From positions 62,001 to 126,000 of the forward strand of contig NZ_FPBA01000003.1 of assembly GCF_900116515.1 (NCBI RefSeq): DNA of 64,000 bases, given 5' to 3'. How positions within the stretch are numbered: position 1 is the first letter of the stretch; every line of letters begins with the position of its first letter. A model generated the notes under the pieces. The model did no database searches. It was not told the DNA's origin and worked only from the letters and a program-made list of their open reading frames with translations. This stretch comes from Geodermatophilus amargosae. GTDB taxonomy: Bacteria; Actinomycetota; Actinomycetes; Mycobacteriales; Geodermatophilaceae. A program made the position numbers and the translations under genes. Below are positions 32,327-40,207 of this stretch, one piece after another.

Positions 32327-33979
32327 ATGTCCGCTCGACTCGTCGTGGCCGGCACCGCCGCCGGTGCGCAGCCGTGGTCCCGGGAGACGTCCGCCCAGGA
32401 GCAGTCCCCCGATCAGCCGTGGTGGCGCTCGGCCGTCGTCTACCAGGTCTACCTGCGCTCCTTCGCCGACGGCAACGGTGACGGCATCGGCGACCTCGCG
32501 GGCCTGCGCGCCCGCCTGCCGTACCTGTCCTGGCTCGGCGTCGACGCGCTGTGGATCAACCCGCACTACCCCTCGGGCGGCGCGGACGGCGGCTACGACG
32601 TCATCGACTACCGGGCGGTCGACCCCGAGTACGGCGACGTGTCCGACGTCGAGGCGCTGGTGGCCGACGCCCGCCGGCTGGGCCTGCGCGTCGTGCTCGA
32701 CGTCGTCCCGAACCACACCTCCGACCGGCACCCCTGGTTCCAGGCGGCGCTGGCCGACCCCGACGCCCCCGAGGCCTCGCGGTACCACTTCGCCCCGCCG
32801 TCGGAGCAGCCGCCCAACAACTGGCGCTCGCTGTTCGGCGGGCCGGCCTGGTCGCGCACCCCCGACGGCCGCTGGTACCTGCACCTGTTCGCCCCCGAGC
32901 AGCCCGACCTCAACTGGCGCGACCCGGTCGTGGCCGAGGACTTCGAGCGGACCCTGCGCTTCTGGCTCGACCGCGGCGTGAGCGGCTTCCGCGTCGACGT
33001 CGCCTACGGCCTGCACAAGGACGCCGCCCTGCGCGACAACCCGGGCGAGTACTCCCCCACCCTCTTCGGCCACGGCCCGGAGCAGGCCATGACCTGGAAC
33101 CAGCCCGAGGTCCACGACGTGTGGCGGCGCTGGCGCGCGGTGTGCGACGAGTACCCCGGCACGATGCTGGTCGGCGAGGTCTGCCTGGCCGACCTCGACG
33201 AGGTGGCCCTGTACTCGCGGCCCGACGAGCTGCACCAGTCGCTGTCGTTCCGGCTGCTGAAGTCGGCGTGGGAGACGTCGGCCTTCGCCGAGGCGATCGG
33301 CAGCGCGCTGGCGGCCTTCGGCCGCGTCGGCGCGCCGGTGTCCTGGGTGCTCGGCAACCACGACAAGGACCGCATGGTCACCCGCTTCGGCGGTGGCCTG
33401 ACCGGCCTGGCCCGCGCCCGCGCGGCGGCGATGCTGCTGCTCGCGCTGCCCGGCTCGGCCTACGTCTACGCCGGCGACGAGCTCGGCCTGCCCCAGGCGC
33501 ACGTCCCCGACGAGGCCAAGCAGGACCCGATCTTCCACCGCAGCGGTGGCGAGCGCGCCGGCCGCGACGGCTGCCGCGTCCCGATGCCGTGGAACGCCAC
33601 GGCCGGCGTCGGCTTCTCCCCCGCCCGCTCGGCGCGGCCCTGGCTGCCGGTGCCCGCGGAGTGGAAGCGGCACGCCGTGTCCCGCCAGACCCGCGACTCC
33701 GGCTCCGTGCTGCACCTCTACCGGACGGCGCTGGGCGTCCGTGCCGAGCACCCGGCGCTGGGCAGCGGCGAGGCCACCGTGAGCACCCGCGGCGACGTCC
33801 TCACCGTGCGCTGCACCGGCGGCGGCCGGACGGTGCGCTGCGTGGTCAACATGGGCACCGGCACCGCGCTGGTCCGCTCGCGCGGCCGGGTGCTGCTCGA
33901 GTCCGGCCCCGGCGTGCACAGCTCGGCCCGCTCGGTCGCGCTGCCGCCCGACACCGCCGTCTGGATCGCCGAGGACTGA
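32327..33979 (+). CDS. GH13 alpha-glucosidase/oligo-1,6-glucosidase-type enzyme
   Basis: A 550-residue alpha-amylase-family hydrolase. The barrel begins at WWRSAVVYQVYLRSFADGNG and has the conserved regions: DVVPNHTSD, the nucleophile Asp in GFRVDVAYGLH, the acid/base Glu in LVGEVC, and the transition-state Asp in VLGNHDKDR. The style matches oligo-1,6-glucosidase or alpha-glucosidase, acting on short malto- or isomalto-oligosaccharides; trehalose or sucrose activity cannot be excluded. No signal peptide, so cytoplasmic. ATG at 32327; the previous 17 codons are unlikely. Confidence 0.9.
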   Translation: MSARLVVAGTAAGAQPWSRETSAQEQSPDQPWWRSAVVYQVYLRSFADGNGDGIGDLAGLRARLPYLSWLGVDALWINPHYPSGGADGGYDVIDYRAVDPEYGDVSDVEALVADARRLGLRVVLDVVPNHTSDRHPWFQAALADPDAPEASRYHFAPPSEQPPNNWRSLFGGPAWSRTPDGRWYLHLFAPEQPDLNWRDPVVAEDFERTLRFWLDRGVSGFRVDVAYGLHKDAALRDNPGEYSPTLFGHGPEQAMTWNQPEVHDVWRRWRAVCDEYPGTMLVGEVCLADLDEVALYSRPDELHQSLSFRLLKSAWETSAFAEAIGSALAAFGRVGAPVSWVLGNHDKDRMVTRFGGGLTGLARARAAAMLLLALPGSAYVYAGDELGLPQAHVPDEAKQDPIFHRSGGERAGRDGCRVPMPWNATAGVGFSPARSARPWLPVPAEWKRHAVSRQTRDSGSVLHLYRTALGVRAEHPALGSGEATVSTRGDVLTVRCTGGGRTVRCVVNMGTGTALVRSRGRVLLESGPGVHSSARSVALPPDTAVWIAED

Positions 33980-34044
33980 GGACCTCCTGCCCCCACCCCT
34001 CGCACGCTCGCGGCGGGACCCTGCAGGAGGGCCAGGATGCACGA

Positions 34045-34428
34045 GTGCCCCCGAAGCGCTGCCCCTGCGGCACCGGCCTGACCTACGCCGAGTGCTGCGG
34101 GCGGCTGCACGACGGGACGGCGACCGCCGCCACCGCCGAGCAGCTCATGCGCTCGCGGTACAGCGCCTTCGCCGTCGGCGACGCCGGCTACCTGCAGGAG
34201 ACCTGGGACCCGGCCACCCGGCCGCGGTCGCTGGACCTCGACCCCGCGGTGCGCTGGACCGGCCTGGAGGTGGGAGCGACCACCGGCGGCGGGCTCTTCG
34301 ACGCCGAGGGCACGGTCACCTTCCGCGCGCACTCCCGCGCGGGCGGGCAGGAGCACGTGCAGGCCGAGCACAGCCGGTTCCGCCGGGTGGACGGCCGCTG
34401 GGTGTACGTCGACGGCGTCCCGTCCTGA
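34045..34428 (+). CDS. YchJ family protein with SEC-C metal-binding motif
   Basis: A 127-residue UPF0225/YchJ protein. The N-terminus carries the SEC-C cysteine cluster CPCGTGLTYAECCGRLHDG, which binds zinc in the SecA C-terminal motif, followed by the body AEQLMRSRYSAFAVGDAGYL, an NTF2-like fold. Function unknown. GTG start 65 bases after the GH13 gene; an ATG 8 bases earlier is out of frame. Converges on the response regulator. Confidence 0.88.
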   Translation: MPPKRCPCGTGLTYAECCGRLHDGTATAATAEQLMRSRYSAFAVGDAGYLQETWDPATRPRSLDLDPAVRWTGLEVGATTGGGLFDAEGTVTFRAHSRAGGQEHVQAEHSRFRRVDGRWVYVDGVPS

Positions 34429-34434
34429 GGCGCG

Positions 34435-35103
34435 TCAGCGCCAGCGGTACTCCAGTTCCGGCCGGCCGGTGCCGCCGTAGCGCGGCGCCCGGTCGACCAG
34501 CCCGGTCTCGGCGAGGTACTCGAGGTAGCGGCGGGCGGTGATCCGCGAGGCGCCGATGACCTCGGCGGTCTCGGCGGCCGAGAGCCCCGGCGTACGCCGC
34601 ACCGCGGCGACGACGGCGTCGAGGGTCTCCCGGCCCATGCCCTTGGGCAGCGGCGCGGACCGGGCGGGGCGGACGGTCCCGAGCACACGGTCGATCTCGG
34701 CCTGCCCGGCGGCCTCGCCGCCGGCCCTCAGGCGCGTCCGGTACTCGGTGTAGGCCACCAGCCGGTCGCGCAGCGCCGGGTAGGTGAACGGCTTGAGCAG
34801 ATAGCCCACGACGCCGTGCACCGCGGCTGCCCGCACCGTGGCCAGCTCCCGCGCCGAGGTGACGGCGAGGACGTCGACGTCCGCGCCCGCGGCCCGGATC
34901 CGCCGGCACAGCTCCAGGCCCGAGGCGTCGGGCAGGTGGAGGTCGAGCAGCACGAGGTCGACCGGCGTCCGGGCCAGCGCGTCCAGCGCCGCCGCGCGGG
35001 TACCGGCGACGGCCACGGCGGTGAACCCGTCGGTGCGGTCGACGTAGGCCCGGTGGGCCTCGGCGGCCACCGGCTCGTCCTCCACCACGAGCACGCGGAT
35101 CAC
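34435..35103 (-). CDS. response regulator of the CitB/DcuR/DctR class
   Basis: A 222-residue regulator. The receiver domain (residues 1-120) has the acidic pair in VVEDEPVAAE, the phosphorylated Asp in LLDLHLPDASG near residue 53, and Lys in YLLKPF. The C-terminal part is a winged helix like that of citrate/fumarate regulators (LSAAETAEVIGASRITARRY). The GTG start overlaps the kinase stop as GTGA. Likely activates the divergent dctA gene when the kinase senses a C4- or C6-carboxylate. Confidence 0.9.
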   Translation of the reverse strand: MIRVLVVEDEPVAAEAHRAYVDRTDGFTAVAVAGTRAAALDALARTPVDLVLLDLHLPDASGLELCRRIRAAGADVDVLAVTSARELATVRAAAVHGVVGYLLKPFTYPALRDRLVAYTEYRTRLRAGGEAAGQAEIDRVLGTVRPARSAPLPKGMGRETLDAVVAAVRRTPGLSAAETAEVIGASRITARRYLEYLAETGLVDRAPRYGGTGRPELEYRWR

Positions 35104-36719
35104 GGGGCGACGCCGACCCGGGTCGCCAGCGGCAGCGAGACGGTGAACTCCGCGCCGGGACCCGGGCGCACCGACACCTCGCCCCCGTGCCGGCGGACGA
35201 CCTGCGCCACGAGGGCCAGCCCCAGGCCGCGGCCCGCCTCGTCCTCGGCCGTCTTGGTCGACCACCCGCGCCGGAACACCAACTGCACGTCCTCCTCCGC
35301 GACGCCGGGGCCGCTGTCCTCCACGCGGATCTCCAGCCGGTCGGCGTCGACGGTCAGGCCGACCTGCACCTCGCGCGGCGGGTCGCCGGTCAGCGCGGCG
35401 TCGATGGCGTTGTCGAGGAGGTTGCCGAGCACGGTGACCAGGTCGCCGCCGGGGATGCCCGTGAGGCCGACCGCGCTGCCCGGGTCGATCTCCAGCAGCA
35501 CCCCGCGCTCGGCGGCCGTGGCGGCCTTCCCGAGGAGCAGCGCGGCCAGCACCGGCTCCTCGACCGCGCCCACCACCCGGTCGGTGAGCTCCTGCGCGGC
35601 GGCCAGGGAGTGGGTGGCGAACTCGACCGCCTCCTGGCTGCGGCCCAGCTCGATCAGCGAGACGGTGGTGTGCAGCCGGTTGGCCGCCTCGTGCGCCTGG
35701 GCGCGCAGCGACTCGGCGAAGGCGCGCACGCTGTCGCGCTCGCCGGTGAGCGCCTGCAGCTCGGTGGAGTCGCGCAGGGTGACCACCGAGCCCGCGGACC
35801 GGCCGGCCGAGCGCGTGGGCGAGCGGCTGACCAGCAGCACCCGGCTGTCGGTCAGGTGCAGCTCGTCGACCCCGCGCTCGGGGCTGCCCAGCGCCGCGGC
35901 GAGCTCGGCGGGCAGGCCCAGCCCGTCGACCGGGCGGCCGACGGGGTCACCGTCGAGCCCGAGCAGCCGGCGGGCCTCGTCGTTGGCCAGCCGGACCCGC
36001 CCGTCGCCGTCGACGAGCAGCAGGCCCTCGCGGACGGCGTGCAGCACGGCCTCGTGGTGGTCGAGCATCCGCGCCATCGTCGCCGCGTCCAGGCCGCCGG
36101 TCTGGCGGCGCAACCGGCGGCTGACCGCCCAGCTGCCCAGGCCGCCGACGGCCAGGGTCACCGCCGCAGTGCCGAGGATCCCCGGGACGGCAGCCGCCAG
36201 GTCCGCGCCCACGATGTCGACGGTGAGCCCGGCCGACACCAGGGCCACCACCTCGTCGCCGGCCCCGAGGACCGGACCGGTGGCGCGGACCGAGGGCCCG
36301 AGCGTGCCGGTGTAGGTCTCCGTCGTGGTGCGTCCGGCCAGAGCCTGCGTGATCGTCCCGCGGAACGGCCGGCCGATCTGCTCCGGGTCGGGGTGGGTGT
36401 AGCGGGTCCGGTCCGGCGCCATCACGGTGATGAACGACAGGCCGGTGTCGGCGCGCACCTGCTCGACGAAGGGCTGCAGGACGGCGGTCGGGTCGCTGCC
36501 GGTGACGGCGTCCACGACCAGCGGGGAGTCGGCCAGGCTCTCGACGACGGCGGTGGTGCGCTGCTCGGCGGCGCGCTGCACGGCCGCCCGCGCGTCCCGC
36601 CAGGCGACCACCGAGGCCGTGGTCACGACGGCGAGCAGCACGAGGGCCTGCAACCACAGCAGCTGCCGGGCGAGGCTGGCGCCCCCGGAGCGACGTAGCG
36701 GGAGCAGGACACGCGACAC
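35100..36719 (-). CDS. sensor histidine kinase of the CitA/DcuS class
   Basis: A 539-residue membrane kinase. One helix near residues 20-40, then an extracytoplasmic PAS/Cache domain (DTGLSFITVMAPDRTRYTHP, as in CitA/DcuS ligand domains), a second helix near 175-195, a cytoplasmic PAS domain (EGLLLVDGDGRVRLANDEAR), the phospho-histidine in AQAHEAANRLHT near residue 340, and an ATPase with NLLDNAIDAAL and GLGLALVAQV. Members sense citrate, fumarate or malate outside the cell. Divergent from dctA across a region holding palindromes. GTG start. Confidence 0.92.
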   Translation of the reverse strand: MSRVLLPLRRSGGASLARQLLWLQALVLLAVVTTASVVAWRDARAAVQRAAEQRTTAVVESLADSPLVVDAVTGSDPTAVLQPFVEQVRADTGLSFITVMAPDRTRYTHPDPEQIGRPFRGTITQALAGRTTTETYTGTLGPSVRATGPVLGAGDEVVALVSAGLTVDIVGADLAAAVPGILGTAAVTLAVGGLGSWAVSRRLRRQTGGLDAATMARMLDHHEAVLHAVREGLLLVDGDGRVRLANDEARRLLGLDGDPVGRPVDGLGLPAELAAALGSPERGVDELHLTDSRVLLVSRSPTRSAGRSAGSVVTLRDSTELQALTGERDSVRAFAESLRAQAHEAANRLHTTVSLIELGRSQEAVEFATHSLAAAQELTDRVVGAVEEPVLAALLLGKAATAAERGVLLEIDPGSAVGLTGIPGGDLVTVLGNLLDNAIDAALTGDPPREVQVGLTVDADRLEIRVEDSGPGVAEEDVQLVFRRGWSTKTAEDEAGRGLGLALVAQVVRRHGGEVSVRPGPGAEFTVSLPLATRVGVAP

Positions 36720-36755
36720 GCCAGCAGTCTCCGCTCTCCGGGCCGGGAGACGCCG

Positions 36756-36793
36756 GTCACGTACGCAATGAACACATGCGTGACCGCGGTCAC
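36756..36793. promoter_or_regulatory. operator region between kinase and dctA genes
   Basis: A perfect 14-bp palindrome, GTGACCGCGGTCAC (36780-36793), follows a wider inverted repeat GTCACG (36756-36761) / CGTGAC (36779-36784). They share the GTCAC half-site, in the 128-base divergent region. The adjacent response regulator is the natural binder. Confidence 0.6.
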
Positions 36794-36847
36794 GGCGTAC
36801 GGCCCACTGGGTGCGTCCCCCCGACCTCCCACCCAGGAGCAGCAGAC

Positions 36848-38251
36848 ATGGCAGCTGGCACCGCCGCCGGCAGGCGCGACCGCACGCACTGGCTCTACAT
36901 CGCCGTCATCGGCGCCGTCGTCCTCGGCATCGCCGTCGGCCTGGCCTTCCCCGAGTTCGCCGCCGGGCTGAAGTGGATCGGGACGGCGTTCGTCGGGCTG
37001 ATCAAGATGCTGATCGGCCCGGTCATCTTCTGCACGATCGTCCTGGGCATCGGCGCCATCAGGCAGGCGGCGAAGGTGGGCCGGATCGGCGGCCTGGCGC
37101 TGGGCTACTTCATCCTCATGTCCACGATCGCGCTGGCGATCGGCCTGGTCGTGGGCAACGTCCTGCAGCCCGGCGACGGCCTGCAGCTGTCGGACTCGCT
37201 GCGCGGTGAGGGGGCCGAGCTGGCGGGCACGGCCGAGGAGAGCGGCGGGACGGTGGACTTCCTGCTGGGCCTCATCCCGACGACGCTGGTGTCGGCGCTG
37301 ACCGACGGTTCGGTGCTGCAGGCGCTGCTGGTGGCGCTGCTCGTCGGGTTCGCCATCCAGGCGATGGGCCGGGCGGGCGAGCCGCTGCTGCGCGGCATCG
37401 GGCACTTCCAGAAGCTCGTCTTCCGCGTGCTCGCGATGGTCATGTGGGTGGCGCCGATCGGGGCGTTCGGCGCGATCGCGGCGGTGGTCGGCGAGACCGG
37501 CGTCGACGCCCTGAAGAGCCTCGCGGTGATCATGCTCGGCTTCTACGCCACCTGCGCGGTCTTCGTCTTCGTCGTCCTCGGCCTGCTCCTGCGGCTGGTC
37601 GCGAAGCTGAGCGTCTTCCGGCTGCTGAAGTACCTCGGCCGCGAGTTCCTCCTGATCGTGTCCACCTCCTCCTCCGAGACGGCGCTGCCCCGGCTGATCG
37701 CGAAGATGGAGCACGCCGGCGTCAGCAAGTCGGTGGCCGGGATCGTGGTCCCGACCGGGTACTCGTTCAACCTCGACGGCACCGCCGTCTACCTGACCAT
37801 GGCCTCGCTGTTCATCGCCGAGGCCCTCGGCGACCCGCTGTCGGTCGGCGAGCAGCTCGGCCTGCTCGCCTTCATGATCATCGCGTCGAAGGGTGCGGCC
37901 GGGGTCACCGGCGCCGGCCTGGCGACCCTCGCCGGCGGCCTGTCGGCCCATCGCCCCGACCTGCTCGACGGCGTCGGCCTGATCGTGGGCATCGACCGGT
38001 TCATGTCCGAGGCCCGCGCGGTGACCAACTTCGCCGGCAACGCGGTCGCCACGGTCCTGGTCGCCACCTGGACCCGTGAGCTGGACCGCGAGCAGCTCAC
38101 CGCGGCGCTCTCGGGCCGGGCTCCCTTCGACGAGGCGACCATGCTCGACGACGACCACGGCGACCTCCCCGACTCCGCCACGAACGCCGGCCCCGGTGGG
38201 CGGGACGCCGAGGCCGCGGTGCGCGAGCAGGCCGTCGCCTCCGTGCGCTGA
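36848..38251 (+). CDS. dctA: dicarboxylate/cation symporter (DctA-type, DAACS family)
   Basis: A 467-residue transporter with about eight helices and two re-entrant hairpins. Signature elements are the serine-rich STSSSETALPRL and NLDGTAVYLTMASLFIAEAL, which line the sodium/proton and dicarboxylate sites in this family. Takes up C4-dicarboxylates such as succinate, fumarate and malate. ATG at 36848 with AGGAG 8 bases upstream. Divergent from the CitA/B-type two-component system, which fits regulated dicarboxylate uptake. A perfect 16-bp hairpin follows the stop. Confidence 0.92.
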   Translation: MAAGTAAGRRDRTHWLYIAVIGAVVLGIAVGLAFPEFAAGLKWIGTAFVGLIKMLIGPVIFCTIVLGIGAIRQAAKVGRIGGLALGYFILMSTIALAIGLVVGNVLQPGDGLQLSDSLRGEGAELAGTAEESGGTVDFLLGLIPTTLVSALTDGSVLQALLVALLVGFAIQAMGRAGEPLLRGIGHFQKLVFRVLAMVMWVAPIGAFGAIAAVVGETGVDALKSLAVIMLGFYATCAVFVFVVLGLLLRLVAKLSVFRLLKYLGREFLLIVSTSSSETALPRLIAKMEHAGVSKSVAGIVVPTGYSFNLDGTAVYLTMASLFIAEALGDPLSVGEQLGLLAFMIIASKGAAGVTGAGLATLAGGLSAHRPDLLDGVGLIVGIDRFMSEARAVTNFAGNAVATVLVATWTRELDREQLTAALSGRAPFDEATMLDDDHGDLPDSATNAGPGGRDAEAAVREQAVASVR

Positions 38252-38264
38252 CGCCCTCCTTCCG

Positions 38265-38301
38265 CACCCCCGACCCCGGCATGGCGCCGGGGTCGGGGGT
38301 G
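38265..38301. terminator. perfect 16-bp hairpin after dctA
   Basis: Arms 38265-38280 and 38286-38301 pair over 16 bp with loop ATGGC, 13 bases after the dctA stop. The in-frame ATG at 38281, a tempting start for the next gene, sits in the loop. Confidence 0.8.
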
Positions 38302-38316
38302 TGGTCGTCTCCTGCG

Positions 38317-39504
38317 GTGCCCGCCGCCGTCCCGTCCGACGCCGACGTCGTCGTCGCGGGCGCCGGCCCGGCCGGGCTGTCCGCGGCGGCGGCCTGCGCC
38401 GCGGCGGGCCTGCGCACCGTGCTGGTGGCGCCGTCCGTGAACCCCTGGACGCCCACCTACTGCCTGTGGGCCGACCAGCTCGACGCCGCGGCCGGCCCGC
38501 TCGGGCTCGACCCCGACGCCGCCGCGGCGCGGTACTCCCCCACCGTCGTCCGCACGGCTGCCGGCGGGGAACGGCGCCTGGAGCGGGACTACGCGCGGCT
38601 CCGCAACGACGTCGTGCACGCCGCGCTGCTCGACCGCCTCCGCGCGCACGGCGGGCAGGTGCGGACCGGCCGGGTGACCGGGCTGGTCCGCGACGGCGGC
38701 CGGGAGGTCGCCGTCCTCGCCGACGGCGGCCGGCTGGCCGCGCGGGCGGTGCTCGACGCCCGCGGCGGCGGGCCGGGTTCCGCGCAGCAGCGGGCCTGGG
38801 GCGAGGTGGTCGCCGGCCCGGCGCCCGGCCTGGTGCCGCCCGGTGGCGCGCTGCTCATGGACTGGACGGCGCTGGCCGACCCCGCCGCACCCCCGGCCTT
38901 CCTCTACGGCCTGCCGCTCGACGACGGCACCGTGCTCCTGGAGGCGACCTCGCTGGCCGGCCGCCCGCCGGTGCCCCTGGCCGACCTCCGGGCCCGGCTG
39001 GCCGCGCTGCTCGACGCGCACGGCCTGCGCCCGGCCGGGGAGTCCGAGCGGGTGGCCATCCCGCTGGACGCGCGGCCGCGCGCCGCCGGGCCGGGCACCG
39101 CCCTCGGGGCGGCGGCCGGGCTGGTGCACCCGGCCACCGGCTACAGCGTCGCGTCGTCGCTGCGGCTGGGCCCGCGGGTGGCGGCGACGCTGGCGGCCGG
39201 CGGGGACCCGCGCCCGGTGGTGCGCGCCGCCCGGCCCCGGACGACGGCGGGGCTGCTCGGCCTCGGCCTGGAGGTGCTGCTCCCGCTCGACACGGCGGCC
39301 ACCGACGCCTTCTTCGCCGCCTTCTTCACGCTCCCCGAGCGGGCGTGGGGCGGCTACCTCGACGTCGGCTCACCGCCGTCCGCCGTCGCCGCGGCCATGG
39401 CGCGGGTGTTCACCGCGCTGCCGGGGGCGCAGCGCGCCCGTCTGCTGCGCACCGTCGCACGTGTGGCCGCGCGACGGGCCGGGCGCGGTGGGCGGCCGGC
39501 GTAG
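38317..39504 (+). CDS. lycopene cyclase family protein
   Basis: A 395-residue flavoprotein. The Rossmann motif VVVAGAGPAGLSAAAAC is near residue 10, then FLYGLPLDDGTVLLEATSLA and HPATGYSVASSLRLGP, all typical of the CrtL/CrtY-type cyclases that close the ionone rings of lycopene to make beta-carotene-type pigments. I placed the start at GTG 38317 because the ATG at 38281 lies in a terminator loop; GTG 38299 is possible. No other carotenoid gene is in the window, so it may act with unlinked crt genes. Its end forms a hairpin with the intergenic region. Confidence 0.82.
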   Translation: MPAAVPSDADVVVAGAGPAGLSAAAACAAAGLRTVLVAPSVNPWTPTYCLWADQLDAAAGPLGLDPDAAAARYSPTVVRTAAGGERRLERDYARLRNDVVHAALLDRLRAHGGQVRTGRVTGLVRDGGREVAVLADGGRLAARAVLDARGGGPGSAQQRAWGEVVAGPAPGLVPPGGALLMDWTALADPAAPPAFLYGLPLDDGTVLLEATSLAGRPPVPLADLRARLAALLDAHGLRPAGESERVAIPLDARPRAAGPGTALGAAAGLVHPATGYSVASSLRLGPRVAATLAAGGDPRPVVRAARPRTTAGLLGLGLEVLLPLDTAATDAFFAAFFTLPERAWGGYLDVGSPPSAVAAAMARVFTALPGAQRARLLRTVARVAARRAGRGGRPA

Positions 39505-39521
39505 AGCCCGCCCACCGCGCC
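39482..39521. terminator. 14-bp hairpin with the lycopene cyclase stop codon in its loop
   Basis: Arms 39482-39495 and 39508-39521 pair perfectly over 14 bp. The 12-base loop contains the TAG stop of the cyclase gene (39502-39504). It lies between two convergent genes and could serve both. Confidence 0.65.
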
Positions 39522-39537
39522 GGGGAGGGCGACCGGG

Positions 39538-40095
39538 TCAGGCGGCGCTGCCCAGGTCGCGCAGGCCCGCCGTCACGCTGAGGGCGAGCCGGCGCGTCAC
39601 CCGCAGGGCCTGGTCGGCCAGCCCGTAGGCGGCCTCGACGAGGTCCTCGGGCCGCACCAGCGCGGCCGGCACCACCGACCGCACGATCGCGGTCGCCCCG
39701 CGGACGACGGCGGCCGCGGCGTCCTCGCCGCTGCGCCCCGCCTCGGCGAGCTGCCGCCGGGCCTCCTCCTGCTCCTGTCCGCGCAGCTCGGCGAGCAGGT
39801 CGGCGCGGGTCGCGGCCACCAGCCGGTCGGTGCGCTCGCCCTCGGCGGCCGGGGAGTCGCCCGCCTCCGCCACCACGCGCCCGGCGACGATGCGCCGCGC
39901 CTGCGACGTGACGTCGTCCTGGGTGCGCACCAGGTCGCGCAGCTCGGTGTCGGGGTCCCCGGCCGGGCCGGTGTGGGTGTCGGTGTCGGTGTGGGTGCCG
40001 GTGTGGGTGCCGGTGGCACGGTCGGCGGCCGGCGCCGTCGCGCTGTCCGGGGTGGGCCGCTCGTCAGCTCGCTGCGACTTCGTGGGGGCGGTCAT
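39538..40095 (-). CDS. hypothetical helical protein with Thr/His/Asp repeat tract
   Basis: A 185-residue polar protein. Residues 26-42 are a low-complexity Thr/His/Asp tract (THTGTHTDTDTHTG) encoded by GTGTGGGTG-type repeats; the rest is Ala/Glu/Arg-rich helix (ATRADLLAELRGQEQEEARR, then DLVEAAYGLADQALR), perhaps a coiled coil. No membrane segment. ATG with GGAGG 8 bases upstream. I do not recognise the family. Confidence 0.7.
   Translation of the reverse strand: MTAPTKSQRADERPTPDSATAPAADRATGTHTGTHTDTDTHTGPAGDPDTELRDLVRTQDDVTSQARRIVAGRVVAEAGDSPAAEGERTDRLVAATRADLLAELRGQEQEEARRQLAEAGRSGEDAAAAVVRGATAIVRSVVPAALVRPEDLVEAAYGLADQALRVTRRLALSVTAGLRDLGSAA
39971..40015. repeat. 6/12-bp repeats in the hypothetical gene
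   Basis: Units of GTGTGGGTGCCG and GTGTCG type repeated over about 45 bases; they encode the Thr/His/Asp tract in frame on the minus strand. Confidence 0.6.
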
Positions 40096-40207
40096 CTGAG
40101 GTCCTCCGTCGTTCGGTCCTGCGGGACACCGCCCACCCTCCGCACGCGAGGTGGACCGCAGCCGGGGACCGGGTGTCGGACCGGAGAGGGCTGCCCGAAC
40201 AGCCGCC

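Noticed and set aside
33983..34030. 8-bp inverted repeat (CCTCCTGC/GCAGGAGG) after the GH13 gene
   Set aside because: Loop of about 32 bases is too long for a confident terminator, and one arm contains a ribosome-binding-like AGGAGG.
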